From NCBI RefSeq assembly GCF_001425625.1, contig NZ_LMCP01000010.1:47632-111631 (forward strand): 64,000 nucleotides of DNA, given 5' to 3'. Below the pieces are notes generated by a model that made no database searches, was not told the DNA's origin, and saw only the letters and a program-made list of their open reading frames with translations. Each line of letters begins with the position of its first letter. Position 1 is the stretch's first letter. This document shows, one piece after another, positions 16,232 through 24,520 of the stretch. This DNA comes from Mesorhizobium sp. Root102. Lineage in GTDB: Bacteria > Pseudomonadota > Alphaproteobacteria > Rhizobiales > Rhizobiaceae. The position numbers were made by a program, and so were the translations under genes.

Positions 16232-17193
16232 GCGGCCCCGAAGGACTCCGGCTCAACACTGAGGAGCAGTGCTACATGCCGTCGTCACCGACAATCGGGC
16301 GCCCCGTTGCCGTGCTTGGCATCGGCAGCATGGGAACGGCGATAGCCAAGGCGCTGATCGAGGCGGGGCACCACGTCACGGTCTGGAATCGATCGAGGGA
16401 GCGGCTGGCGGGGCTGACGGGATGTTTCGTGGCGGAGACAGCCGTCGAGGCCTGTCGCGACGCGGAGATCACGTTCACATGCTTTTCGAATCTACCGGCG
16501 ACGTATGACGTCCTGAAGCAGCCGGGCGTGGTCGGAGCGCTCCAGGGCAAGGCCCTGGTGCCGATGTCCACCGCCACTCCGGACGAAGTCCATGGCTTCC
16601 AGCGGTTCGCACAGGCATCCGGCATCGACTATCTGGACGCCAAGATCGCCGTCACGCCGGCCCAGATCGGCGCGCCGACGGCAGTGATCTTCTTCGCCGG
16701 ACCACAAGCCCTCTTCTTGCGGGTCGAACCTGTCCTTAGGGCGCTGGCGGGACGGGCCACGCTCATGGGACAGCGCATTGATGGGGCCGTGCTGGGCGAC
16801 TTCGCCTTTCTCAGCGTCTATTTTGCCAGCACGATCGGAATCCTGCATGGCGCGGCTTTTTTGAGAAACTCGGGACTGAATATCGAACAGTTCTTCGGTC
16901 TGATCCCATGCTTCCTCGACGAGATCAACGCGCGCTCGCAATCGTTCAGGAAGATGATCGTTGCTGGTGATTACACGGATGTTCAATCGGCCTTGAAAAC
17001 GGATCTGGCCGGCGCCCGGTTGCTTGCGAACGCAACCGCGAATGCCGGGATGCAGAACCTTTTCTCGGATGCCTTGATCGAGTTGATGCAGGACGCGGTC
17101 GCGCAAGGCCATGGCGATCTGGATTCGGCGGCCATGGTGCAAGCCTTTTCCAAGATCATGAGCACTCCGCAGCCAGTCGAAGTGCCGGGTTGA
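16228..17193 (+). CDS. NADPH-dependent imine-reductase-like oxidoreductase (6PGDH/beta-hydroxyacid dehydrogenase fold)
   Basis: The 321-residue protein has a Rossmann motif VAVLGIGSMGTAIAKALIEA followed by VWNRSRERL, the NADP-type loop of this superfamily. The middle (STATPDEVHGF, then DAKIAVTPAQIGAPTAVIFF) and the all-helical C-terminus (GVEPVLRAL region to QDAVAQGHGDLDSAAM) follow the bacterial imine reductase pattern more closely than 3-hydroxyisobutyrate dehydrogenase. It lacks the usual lysine-containing GxxGxGxxxKxxxN motif of the latter. ATGA at 16228 overlaps the permease stop. A second ATG at 16276, nine bases after GAGGAG, would remove 16 residues. As the last gene of the operon it could reduce or, in reverse, form a cyclic imine. 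The assignment to the imine-reductase group rests on remembered family patterns. Confidence 0.75.
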   Translation: MSGPEGLRLNTEEQCYMPSSPTIGRPVAVLGIGSMGTAIAKALIEAGHHVTVWNRSRERLAGLTGCFVAETAVEACRDAEITFTCFSNLPATYDVLKQPGVVGALQGKALVPMSTATPDEVHGFQRFAQASGIDYLDAKIAVTPAQIGAPTAVIFFAGPQALFLRVEPVLRALAGRATLMGQRIDGAVLGDFAFLSVYFASTIGILHGAAFLRNSGLNIEQFFGLIPCFLDEINARSQSFRKMIVAGDYTDVQSALKTDLAGARLLANATANAGMQNLFSDALIELMQDAVAQGHGDLDSAAMVQAFSKIMSTPQPVEVPG

Positions 17194-17299
17194 GCGATTT
17201 TCATCGGTGACGATGGTAACCTTGTTGGCAGGTGCGTGTATCGCTCCTTGTTCGAGAGCAGCAAGGAGGATCTCGGCCGCGTCCTGTACCCGGTCACTG

Positions 17300-18364
17300 T
17301 CACCGGCCGCCAGCGCCGCCTCGCTCGAGCGCGGTCTTGCGGATGATTTCCGCGATCTCCGGGCTGCTGCTGCACAGCATCTGGAAATCCGCCGAGTGAA
17401 GGGACAGGAGTGAGACCGCCGTCGCGGCGCTGACGGTCGCCGATCGCGGTTCGCCGCTGATCAGCGCCATCTCGCCGAAGAAGGCGCCAGGGCCAAGCTC
17501 CACCGGGTTCGGCGTCGCGACGCTGACCCGCCCCTCCACGACGAAGAACATCCGATCCCCTGTCTCGCCAATGCGACAGATCACGGCGCCCGCCGGCAAA
17601 TTACGAGGTCTTAGCGCGCGCACGATCTCTACCAGCGCGGCCGGGCCGAGCTTCTGAAACAACGGCACGCCGGCGACCAATTGCCAATTGCGGACGAAAT
17701 CCTCGCGACGGATTTCTTGATAGAAGCCGGAGGCAAGAATGCCGGCCCAGAGCGCGAAGATGCCGATGCCAGTCATCATGACCGCCCCGGCAAGGACGCG
17801 GCCGGCCAAGGTTTGCGGGATGTCGTCGCCATAACCGGTGGTGGACAGCGTGACCACCGCCCACCACATTGCCTGGGGGATGCTGCCAAACTTTTCCGGT
17901 TGGATGTCGCGCTCGATGACATAGGCGGCGAGTGCGACACCGAACAGAACGACGCCGAAGAGCGTGGTGACGCCGATCAGGTTGCGCGCTTCGTTGGCCA
18001 GCACCCTGCCCAGGACGGGGAAGAAGGTCGAGTCGCGCAGCGGTTTCAGCAGCCAGATACCACAGTAGAGGCTCCAGTCGGGTGTGCCGTCGAGCAGAAA
18101 TGCGGCGAGTGGAACCAAAACCGCGAGCGCGTCGATGGTGATTGCCGGCGTCCTGTCCCGAAGGTCTCCCGCCCGGCGCTTGAGCAGCGTCGCGGCCATC
18201 TGCAGGAGATAGGCGCCCCAAATGACCGCGAGCAGGGCGGTCAGAGCCAGTCTGCTTCGTCCGGACAGGTTCGGTGTCGTGAGCGCAGCCACCGCCAGAA
18301 GCCCAGGCGCAGCCAGCAGCGCGTTGAGCGGCGCGTAAATTCTCAGGAAAGGCAGTACCGACAT
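17300..18364 (-). CDS. Cyclic-nucleotide-gated K+ channel, MlotiK1 orthologue
   Basis: The 354-residue protein closely matches MlotiK1 of Mesorhizobium loti in length and, as far as I can recall the sequence, over nearly its whole span (MSVLPFLRIYAPLNALLAAP start). It has an S1-S4 module without the dense arginine ladder of voltage sensors. A pore follows with selectivity filter TTGYGD near residue 175. The C-terminal cyclic-nucleotide-binding domain (about 220-350) has a phosphate-binding cassette GEMALISGEPRSATV. MlotiK1 opens on cAMP binding. It is transcribed toward the imine-reductase gene and lies 262 bases downstream of the ferredoxin-cyclase gene on the same strand. That cyclase could therefore make its ligand. 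Identity is very strong. Confidence 0.95.
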   Translation of the reverse strand: MSVLPFLRIYAPLNALLAAPGLLAVAALTTPNLSGRSRLALTALLAVIWGAYLLQMAATLLKRRAGDLRDRTPAITIDALAVLVPLAAFLLDGTPDWSLYCGIWLLKPLRDSTFFPVLGRVLANEARNLIGVTTLFGVVLFGVALAAYVIERDIQPEKFGSIPQAMWWAVVTLSTTGYGDDIPQTLAGRVLAGAVMMTGIGIFALWAGILASGFYQEIRREDFVRNWQLVAGVPLFQKLGPAALVEIVRALRPRNLPAGAVICRIGETGDRMFFVVEGRVSVATPNPVELGPGAFFGEMALISGEPRSATVSAATAVSLLSLHSADFQMLCSSSPEIAEIIRKTALERGGAGGR

Positions 18365-18625
18365 TCCATACCCACGAGCGACAACTATCCGCCAAAGTAG
18401 GCTGCCTTCAAGGCAAGCGTAAAGGTGCTTGCTGTCGCTGCGATGCGCATCACCGACAGTGAACTCAGATGTCCGGGATTACTTCGTGACCGGACGTGAA
18501 CAGACAGGCCACAACCGACGAGAATGATCCAATCCGGACAATTGCAACAGGTTCCGCGAAGGTCAGCTTCGGTGAAAAGGCGACATGGGATCGCGACGGA
18601 AAACTGAAATATCGGACAGTCGTTT

Positions 18626-20008
18626 TCAATCGAGCCCGATCCACACAAAGCCGTCCTGCTTTCGGCAGGGGTATACGATCAGTTTTGCGCGGTTTTTCGA
18701 AATGTCACCCGCGAATTCATAGCCCGGCGCAGTACCATCCTGCTGCAACTTCGCCCACTCCCTGATTTCGCCGGTAAGCAGGTCGAAACAACTCTGATGC
18801 CAGCGGCAGACCAGGCCAAGATCTGCGGTGATCGTGCTCTCCATGTGCGGGAGCTTCAGCACTTCGGCCTGAGCGGAACTTCGGCGTTCGTAGAGCGGCA
18901 GATGAAGATGCGGGCAGGCATTGTTGAAGGCGCAATAGCTGTCGGATCCGCGAACGACGACGATATCGTAGTGCTCAAAATCGAGAATCCGGCGTTCGTA
19001 GGGCTGTAGCTCGTCTTCGGCAAAAGCGCGAATCCACCTCCTGCCGCCGTGGCGGATGGTTTCGCGAAGCCCCTTGGCATTGAGCTCGGCGTCAATTTCG
19101 GGCTTCAGCCTGACGATTTCGAACAGGCTCGTGCGCTCGCCGGTACCGCGAAGGCGTACCCTGACGAAGTCGCCGATTTCCACCTTTTCGGCGATCTGGT
19201 CGCGAAGGGCCTCGGATATCAGCAAGCGCGTACCGGCATCTTTATTGGCGGCCTCGATCCGGCTGGCCAGATTTACAACGTCGCCGATGGCCGTGAGACG
19301 TTCGTGTCCAGCAAAACCCAATGTGCCGATGACGGCTTCGCCATAGTTGAGGCCGATACGAATATCGAAATCGATGCCATACATCGAGGCAAAGAACGGC
19401 TTCAGACGATCGACTGTGGCGAGGGTCTGAAGTGCGGCGTTCAAGGCGCGGAGCGGAGCGTCTGGCTGGTCGTCGATACCGAATATTGCCATGAGCCCAT
19501 CGCCGATCAGTTTGTCTATGAAACCGCCATTCTGCTCGATGATGTCGCCGACCTGGGCGAAGTAGCGATTGAGCAGATACATCACGTCGTAGGGGGAAAG
19601 CCGCTCTGACAGCGCTGTGAAATCTACAATGTCGCTGAAGAAGACCGCAACATGCCTTGCTTCGCCGCAACGCGTCGCGGCAGAAGCGCCAAGCTGGCTG
19701 GTGATCATCATGTCGGTTTCGTCTAGCACCAGGCGTCGGACGCGAAGCTCGCCTTCCGGCCTGAGCTGACAGGCCAGCCGAACCTGATCGGCCAATCTCA
19801 ACCGGTTCGCCATCAGGGTTTCGTCCGGATTCCGGTCCGGGCAAGCCTCAATGCCGTCGAGAACCCAAACGCGGCATGTCGAGCATTTCGCCCTGCCGCC
19901 GCATGCGTGGGCAAATGGCACGCCCGATCTGAGAGCAGCCTCGAGCAAGGTCTCATCCGCGGCCACGTCGAAATCCACTCTGTCGGGTAAAGCGGTTACT
20001 TTGGTCAT
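18626..20008 (-). CDS. [2Fe-2S] ferredoxin - class III nucleotide cyclase - Rieske fusion protein
   Basis: The 460-residue protein has three modules. Residues 1-95 are a plant-type ferredoxin with cysteines 36, 42, 45 and 80 (C-x5-C-x2-C-x34-C). About 118-300 is a class III cyclase with metal aspartate D126 in FFSDIVDF, the KLIGD motif (lysine for purine recognition and second metal aspartate) and GDVVNLASR (adenine-specifying Asp, transition-state Asn and Arg). All key residues are present, so it should make cAMP. About 350-460 is a Rieske domain with ACPHLHLP and LVCRWHQSC (C-x-H and C-x2-H). Two iron-sulfur centres around the catalytic domain suggest redox control. I chose the ATG at 20008. 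An in-frame GTG at 20020 is possible. It lies between the MlotiK1-like channel and an HD hydrolase, all on the minus strand. Confidence 0.92.
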   Translation of the reverse strand: MTKVTALPDRVDFDVAADETLLEAALRSGVPFAHACGGRAKCSTCRVWVLDGIEACPDRNPDETLMANRLRLADQVRLACQLRPEGELRVRRLVLDETDMMITSQLGASAATRCGEARHVAVFFSDIVDFTALSERLSPYDVMYLLNRYFAQVGDIIEQNGGFIDKLIGDGLMAIFGIDDQPDAPLRALNAALQTLATVDRLKPFFASMYGIDFDIRIGLNYGEAVIGTLGFAGHERLTAIGDVVNLASRIEAANKDAGTRLLISEALRDQIAEKVEIGDFVRVRLRGTGERTSLFEIVRLKPEIDAELNAKGLRETIRHGGRRWIRAFAEDELQPYERRILDFEHYDIVVVRGSDSYCAFNNACPHLHLPLYERRSSAQAEVLKLPHMESTITADLGLVCRWHQSCFDLLTGEIREWAKLQQDGTAPGYEFAGDISKNRAKLIVYPCRKQDGFVWIGLD

Positions 20009-20020
20009 ATCACCGAACAC

Positions 20021-20802
20021 AGGTCCGTCACGCTAACTGGCTGTCAGTGTAGCACCAATCGGCTCAGGCAATAGAATCGTGCAAAATTCGGGCACCGACG
20101 AAGCCGAAATGGTTTCGTTGCCGGGACCGGACCATAAGACCGCTTGCATCGGCAGCGACCGCTTGCTGAGCGGACAACGAGGGTTCATTATGATCACGGA
20201 TCGAGTTGGTGACGTCGCAGAGCAGAATAAGGCTTAGTGGAGATGCGACAATCAGGCAGCAACGATGTACACCAGCAATCAGCGCGCGAAGCGGACCATC
20301 TCGCTCTAATTGTCGAACTTCCGTCAATGGCGCAGCCGCGACCTCTAGCACGATCACGGGCAAATGTCCGCTCTTGGTCGGAGGTAAGTTGAAAACGGCA
20401 GACGTGCGGCGCGTTGATGTCCGGCCGCTTCGAGCCAGCAAGCAGCGCCAAGAGTCGCCGTTCTCGAAAAGGCAAAACGAGAGGCCACTTCTGGCGCATC
20501 TCTTCTGCTCCCCTAACGAAAGATCGCGTGCACTTGCCGTCTAGCAGGTATCTCGGCAAGCCGAAGCTTCGCTGGGATATCAACCGCGTGCCTACTCGGT
20601 GACATGTGTCCCCACCGGGCCTGACAGGAAAGAAAATTCATCGGCTTCTTTGTGCGGCAACGATGATTGGGGGCTTGCGAGCGACGTAATTCTCGCGATC
20701 GGGGTAAGGCACCTCGACCCCGGCGTTCATCTTCGTCGACAGCCGCCGCATGCAACCTCTGCCGGCTTGGAACCGGCGGAAAAAGGAAACAATTCCCAGC
20801 AC
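20021..20802. other. Gene-poor intergenic region, no supported gene
   Basis: About 780 bases lie between the cyclase start and the HD hydrolase stop. Several open frames of 60-130 codons exist on both strands, but none has a recognisable domain or a good start site, and they overlap each other. Words such as CCAAGAGCGGACATT on the minus strand resemble rhizobial intergenic repeat debris, which I cannot confirm. It should also contain the promoter of the cyclase/channel unit. Confidence 0.4.
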
Positions 20803-21690
20803 TTAAGTTACCACCGAGACGCTCGCCGAGGTCGGCTGCAAGACGCCGGGGAACGGCCCGATCCTGGCCGGGCGATGCCCGGACTGGAAGAGGTTGCTGT
20901 GGAGGTTGGCGATCCACTGCTTGCCTTCCGTCGTCAGCTCAAGATAGCGGATCGCGTCGCCGATATAGGGCTCGACCTGCAGCGTGAAGAAATCGGTGAA
21001 AATGGCGCCGAGATCAGCGGCGGTCTTGCAGCCGAGCTTTTCCACCATCCCGATCTCAGAGAACTCGGCAAACAGCGCCGGCAGCTTGCGGTGGTAGAAG
21101 GGATCAGCGAGCTGGCCGATCAGGTCCGCGGCCCTGACCAGCGCCGGTTCGGTGTTGGTGACCTGGTAGGCCGGATCGTTCGGCACCGGAAAGCGTGTCA
21201 TCTCGATCGCCTCGACAATGCGCTCCTCGTTGATGAACATCGAGGAAGCAAAACGTTGGCGCGCATAGATCTTGGCGCGCTCGATATGATAGGGCGCAAG
21301 CACCGCGTCGGAGGCGCCGCGCGGTGGCGTATAGCGGTCGCCGACCTCGTTAATGACAAAGCTGTCCTCGGTGTCGCCCTGGCACACGCCGTGCACCATG
21401 CCAATGTCGTGGACAAGCAGCGCGCAGGTATAATGCAGCCAGTCATCGGGGGTCAGGGATTCCGAAAGCAGCCGGCCGCGGATGATCTGCTGGCCAGCGA
21501 GCGTGACCATCAGTGTATGCTCGATGTTGTGATAGAGCGCGTTCGAATTGCCGATGCGCTCCAGGACAAGGCGGGCCGCCCCGCCTATGTAGCTCGCATA
21601 TTCCGAATTGCGATGCGAGAAATACTGGAGATAGAGTTCTGACAGATAGTCGCCGAGCCGGTCGGCCATGATGGAGATTGGATTGAGCAT
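20803..21690 (-). CDS. HD-domain metal-dependent phosphohydrolase, possibly a cyclic-nucleotide phosphodiesterase
   Basis: The 295-residue protein is all-helical with an HD-superfamily core. YHNIEHTLMV near residue 53 contains HNxxH, and LLVHDIGMVHG near residue 90 supplies the HD pair. The HNxxH plus HD arrangement recalls class I cyclic-nucleotide phosphodiesterases, although the surrounding sequence is not close. A final helical part (about 170-270) follows. The ATG at 21690 opens the conserved part. Its position upstream of a cyclase and a cNMP-gated channel on the same strand makes a role in cyclic-nucleotide turnover attractive. The direct reading supports only an HD hydrolase. Confidence 0.75.
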   Translation of the reverse strand: MLNPISIMADRLGDYLSELYLQYFSHRNSEYASYIGGAARLVLERIGNSNALYHNIEHTLMVTLAGQQIIRGRLLSESLTPDDWLHYTCALLVHDIGMVHGVCQGDTEDSFVINEVGDRYTPPRGASDAVLAPYHIERAKIYARQRFASSMFINEERIVEAIEMTRFPVPNDPAYQVTNTEPALVRAADLIGQLADPFYHRKLPALFAEFSEIGMVEKLGCKTAADLGAIFTDFFTLQVEPYIGDAIRYLELTTEGKQWIANLHSNLFQSGHRPARIGPFPGVLQPTSASVSVVT

Positions 21691-22059
21691 GACAATCGTT
21701 CCCGACCGCTTTGAAGCACGACAAGTCGCGCCGCGCGGCCCATCCTAGCACGGTTCGGGCGTGGATTTTATCTTAGGACCAAGACGAACACCGCGGGCAC
21801 ATCAGGGTATGTCGTGGTTAAGTGGCGAGCGCGGTGTCACGCCACTTAAGGTGATGGGCGTATGGCCACCGCTTGGAAGCCTTCGGATGAAGGGCAAAGT
21901 CGATGAGTTCGCGGATCATTAGGCGATCTGCGGTTTTTTGGTAATACAAATTGAAAATTGCGCCCTCATGTTTCACAACAGGTCGGTAGACCCAGGATGG
22001 TTTCGAAACGGGGGGGCGCCCATGGTCCTCAAGGCGAGAATTCGAAAAGACGTTCAACA
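21691..22059. promoter_or_regulatory. Divergent intergenic region between HD hydrolase and glycosyltransferase operon
   Basis: About 370 bases separate two divergent genes. A minus-strand open frame of 80 codons (21818-22060, TTG start) lies here but has no domain and no convincing ribosome-binding site. The region must hold promoters for both flanking genes. I see no clear consensus element. Confidence 0.35.
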
Positions 22060-23274
22060 ATGACCCATCACGTACAAGATGCTCGAATTCTTATGTACAG
22101 CCACGACACGTTCGGGCTCGGCCACTTGCAGCGCTGCCGGACGATCGCGCATTCGCTGGTCGAGGATTTCCGCGGACTTCAGGTGCTTATCATTTCGGGT
22201 GCGCCTATCGCTGGCGCCTTCGACTACCGCGCCCGTGTCGACTTCGTGAAGATCCCCAGCGTCATCAAGTTGCGCAACGGCGAGTACACCTCGCTGGAAA
22301 AGGATATCGATCTGCATGAGACGCTAAGGATGCGCCAGTCGATCATCCGCCATACAGCCGAGACCTTCCGGCCGGATATCTTCATCGTCGACAAGGAACC
22401 GCTCGGCCTGCGCGGTGAGATTGAGGACACTCTGTCCTACCTCAAGACGCGGGGCACCACGCTGGTGCTTGGCCTGCGCGAGGTGATGGATGCGCCGCAT
22501 CTGCTCGAAGCAGAATGGGCACGCAGGGATGTGATGCGCAAGATAGGCCTGTTCTACGACAAGGTCTGGGCCTATGGTCCGCCGGATTTCTACGATCCGT
22601 TGACCGGCTTGGATGTGCCGCCGGCCGTCAGGGCAAAGATGAGGTTCGTCGGTTTCCTGCAACGGAGCCTGCAGCGGAACGAGTTGCCCGGCCACCGGCC
22701 CGAGGGCGACTATATCCTGGTTACCACCGGCGGCGGAGGCGACGGCGCCGAACTGATCCACGACGTCATCGATGCCTATCAGCAGGATCCGAAATTGCAA
22801 CACAGGGCGCTGATCGTGCTTGGGCCTTACATGCCGGCGCGCAAGCGCAACAAGCTGCTCAAGAAGGGGTCCAAGATCCCCTACATCAAGATCATCGAGT
22901 TCGACAACCGCATGGAAGACCTGATTGCCGGCGCCAAGGCGGTTGTGGCGATGGGCGGTTACAACACCTATTGCGAGATACTGTCTTTCGACAAGCCGGC
23001 GCTGATCGTGCCGCGCGTCGAGCCCCGCGAGGAACAACTGATCCGCGCTCGGCGCGCAGCCGAACTCGGCCTCATCGCGATGCTTTTGCCGGAAGAAGCC
23101 AAGGATTCCCAGCGGTTTGCCGATGCACTGATGGCACTGCCGGACTGGCCCCGCCCATCACAGAGCAATCCGCATCTGACGCTGGAAGGGCTGCCTCATA
23201 TTTCCGAAATCGTCGCGGAACTGCTCGACCGGCGGGCCGGCCATCACCTGTCGGTTGTTGAAGGAATGAACTGA
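22060..23274 (+). CDS. Glycosyltransferase of the MurG-like GT-B fold (GT28-type)
   Basis: The 404-residue protein has the typical start of this group, ARILMYSHDTFGLGHLQRCR, where the GxGH loop binds the acceptor. In the C-terminal half it has VTTGGGGDG and a nucleotide-sugar-binding segment VVAMGGYNTYCEILSFDKPA followed by PRVEPREEQL. This is the layout of predicted UDP-sugar transferases related to MurG. The ATG at 22060 fits the conserved start. The ribosome-binding site is weak. It is the first of three glycosyltransferase genes read in the same direction with spacings of one base and a four-base overlap, so they form an operon. The third gene is a paralogue. A cell-surface or exopolysaccharide product is likely. 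Donor and acceptor are unknown. Confidence 0.85.
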   Translation: MTHHVQDARILMYSHDTFGLGHLQRCRTIAHSLVEDFRGLQVLIISGAPIAGAFDYRARVDFVKIPSVIKLRNGEYTSLEKDIDLHETLRMRQSIIRHTAETFRPDIFIVDKEPLGLRGEIEDTLSYLKTRGTTLVLGLREVMDAPHLLEAEWARRDVMRKIGLFYDKVWAYGPPDFYDPLTGLDVPPAVRAKMRFVGFLQRSLQRNELPGHRPEGDYILVTTGGGGDGAELIHDVIDAYQQDPKLQHRALIVLGPYMPARKRNKLLKKGSKIPYIKIIEFDNRMEDLIAGAKAVVAMGGYNTYCEILSFDKPALIVPRVEPREEQLIRARRAAELGLIAMLLPEEAKDSQRFADALMALPDWPRPSQSNPHLTLEGLPHISEIVAELLDRRAGHHLSVVEGMN

Positions 23275-23275
23275 C

Positions 23276-24520
23276 TTGCAAAATCGCAAGATCGTCGTGG
23301 TTCTGAAGGGCTATCCGCGGCTGTCGGAAACCTTTATCGCACAGGAACTGCTCGGTCTGGAGCGTGCGGGGTTCGACCTGATACTCTTCGCGCTCAGGCG
23401 GCCGACCGACGCAAAACGCCACCCCGTGCATGACGAGATCAAAGCGCCCGTCCATTATCTGCCGGAATATCTGCATGAAGAGCCTTTGCGCGTGCTTCGC
23501 TCGCTGTTTGCTTATCTGCTGCGGCCGGGCTTCTGGCGCGCGCTCGGATCGCTGGCTGCCGATATCCCCCGCGACTTTACGCGCAATCGCGCGCGCCGCT
23601 TCGGGCAGGCGCTCGTGCTGGCGGCCGAATGGCCGGAAGGCGCGGGATGGTTGCATGCACATTTCGCCCACACGCCGGCATCGGTGACGCGCTATGCCAG
23701 CCAGCTTCGTGGTCTGCCCTGGAGCTGCTCGGCCCATGCCAAGGACATCTGGACTTCGGCGGACTGGGATCTGGCTGGCAAGCTTTCTTCGGCGCGCTGG
23801 ACGGTCACCTGCACGAAGACCGGCTTCGACCGTCTGAAAGAACTCGCTAACGGCAACTCGTCCGTGCATCTGAGCTACCATGGGCTCGACCTTCATCGCT
23901 TTGGCAGTTTCGGCGAGGCGCGAAAACAGCATGACGGCTCGGCGCCGGACGAGCCGGTTATCGTTCTGAGTGTCGGGCGCGCCGTTGAAAAGAAAGGTTT
24001 CGATACATTGCTGGAGGCCCTTGCCCTCTTGCCTGGCGATTTAGCGTGGCGTTTCGAGCATATCGGCGACGGCGAGGAACTGAAACGGCTCAAGGCGCTG
24101 GCGCAAAAGCTCGGACTTGATGGTCGCGTCTCTTGGAAAGGCGCGCTTGCGCACGAGGAGGTGCTTGAGCACTACCGCTGCGCCGACATCTTCGCCCTGG
24201 CCTGCAGGATCACCGCAAATGGCGACCGGGACGGCCTGCCGAATGTTCTGGTGGAGGCGGCCAGCCAGCGGCTTGCCTGCGTGTCGACCGATATTTCCGG
24301 CGTGCCGGAGCTTTTATCGCCGGATGAAACGGGGCTGCTGGTTCCGACGGAAAACCCAATTGCCCTGGCACAGGCGCTGGAGCGCCTGATCCGTGATCCC
24401 GTGCTGCGCGCCCGCCTCGGCGACGCCGCAGAGCGGCGCGTGCGGGGCAATTTCGATCATATGGCAAGCATTGGACAGCTCAAGGAACTGTTCGAGCGCG
24501 AGTGGCGGGCCGCCGATTGA
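23276..24520 (+). CDS. Glycosyltransferase family 4 protein
   Basis: The 414-residue GT-B enzyme has an N-terminal domain opening KIVVVLKGYPRLSETFIAQE, a common start for exopolysaccharide GT4 enzymes. Its GT1/GT4 C-terminal domain contains LSVGRAVEKKGFDTLLEAL and the EX7E-type donor site GLPNVLVEAASQRLACVSTD. It starts at TTG 23276, one base after the preceding stop. It overlaps the next gene by four bases. The product is probably a retaining glycosyltransferase working on the same surface glycan as its neighbours. Confidence 0.88.
   Translation: MQNRKIVVVLKGYPRLSETFIAQELLGLERAGFDLILFALRRPTDAKRHPVHDEIKAPVHYLPEYLHEEPLRVLRSLFAYLLRPGFWRALGSLAADIPRDFTRNRARRFGQALVLAAEWPEGAGWLHAHFAHTPASVTRYASQLRGLPWSCSAHAKDIWTSADWDLAGKLSSARWTVTCTKTGFDRLKELANGNSSVHLSYHGLDLHRFGSFGEARKQHDGSAPDEPVIVLSVGRAVEKKGFDTLLEALALLPGDLAWRFEHIGDGEELKRLKALAQKLGLDGRVSWKGALAHEEVLEHYRCADIFALACRITANGDRDGLPNVLVEAASQRLACVSTDISGVPELLSPDETGLLVPTENPIALAQALERLIRDPVLRARLGDAAERRVRGNFDHMASIGQLKELFEREWRAAD

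Noticed and set aside
17239..17263. CTCCTTG...CAAGGAG inverted repeat between convergent genes
   Set aside because: A 7-bp stem with an 11-base loop and no T-run is too weak to call a terminator.
20064..20583. Open frames of 112-129 codons on both strands between the cyclase and the HD hydrolase
   Set aside because: They overlap each other, have poor starts and show no recognisable motif.
21818..22060. Minus-strand 80-codon frame upstream of the glycosyltransferase operon
   Set aside because: TTG start without a ribosome-binding site, no domain, and it lies where promoters are expected.
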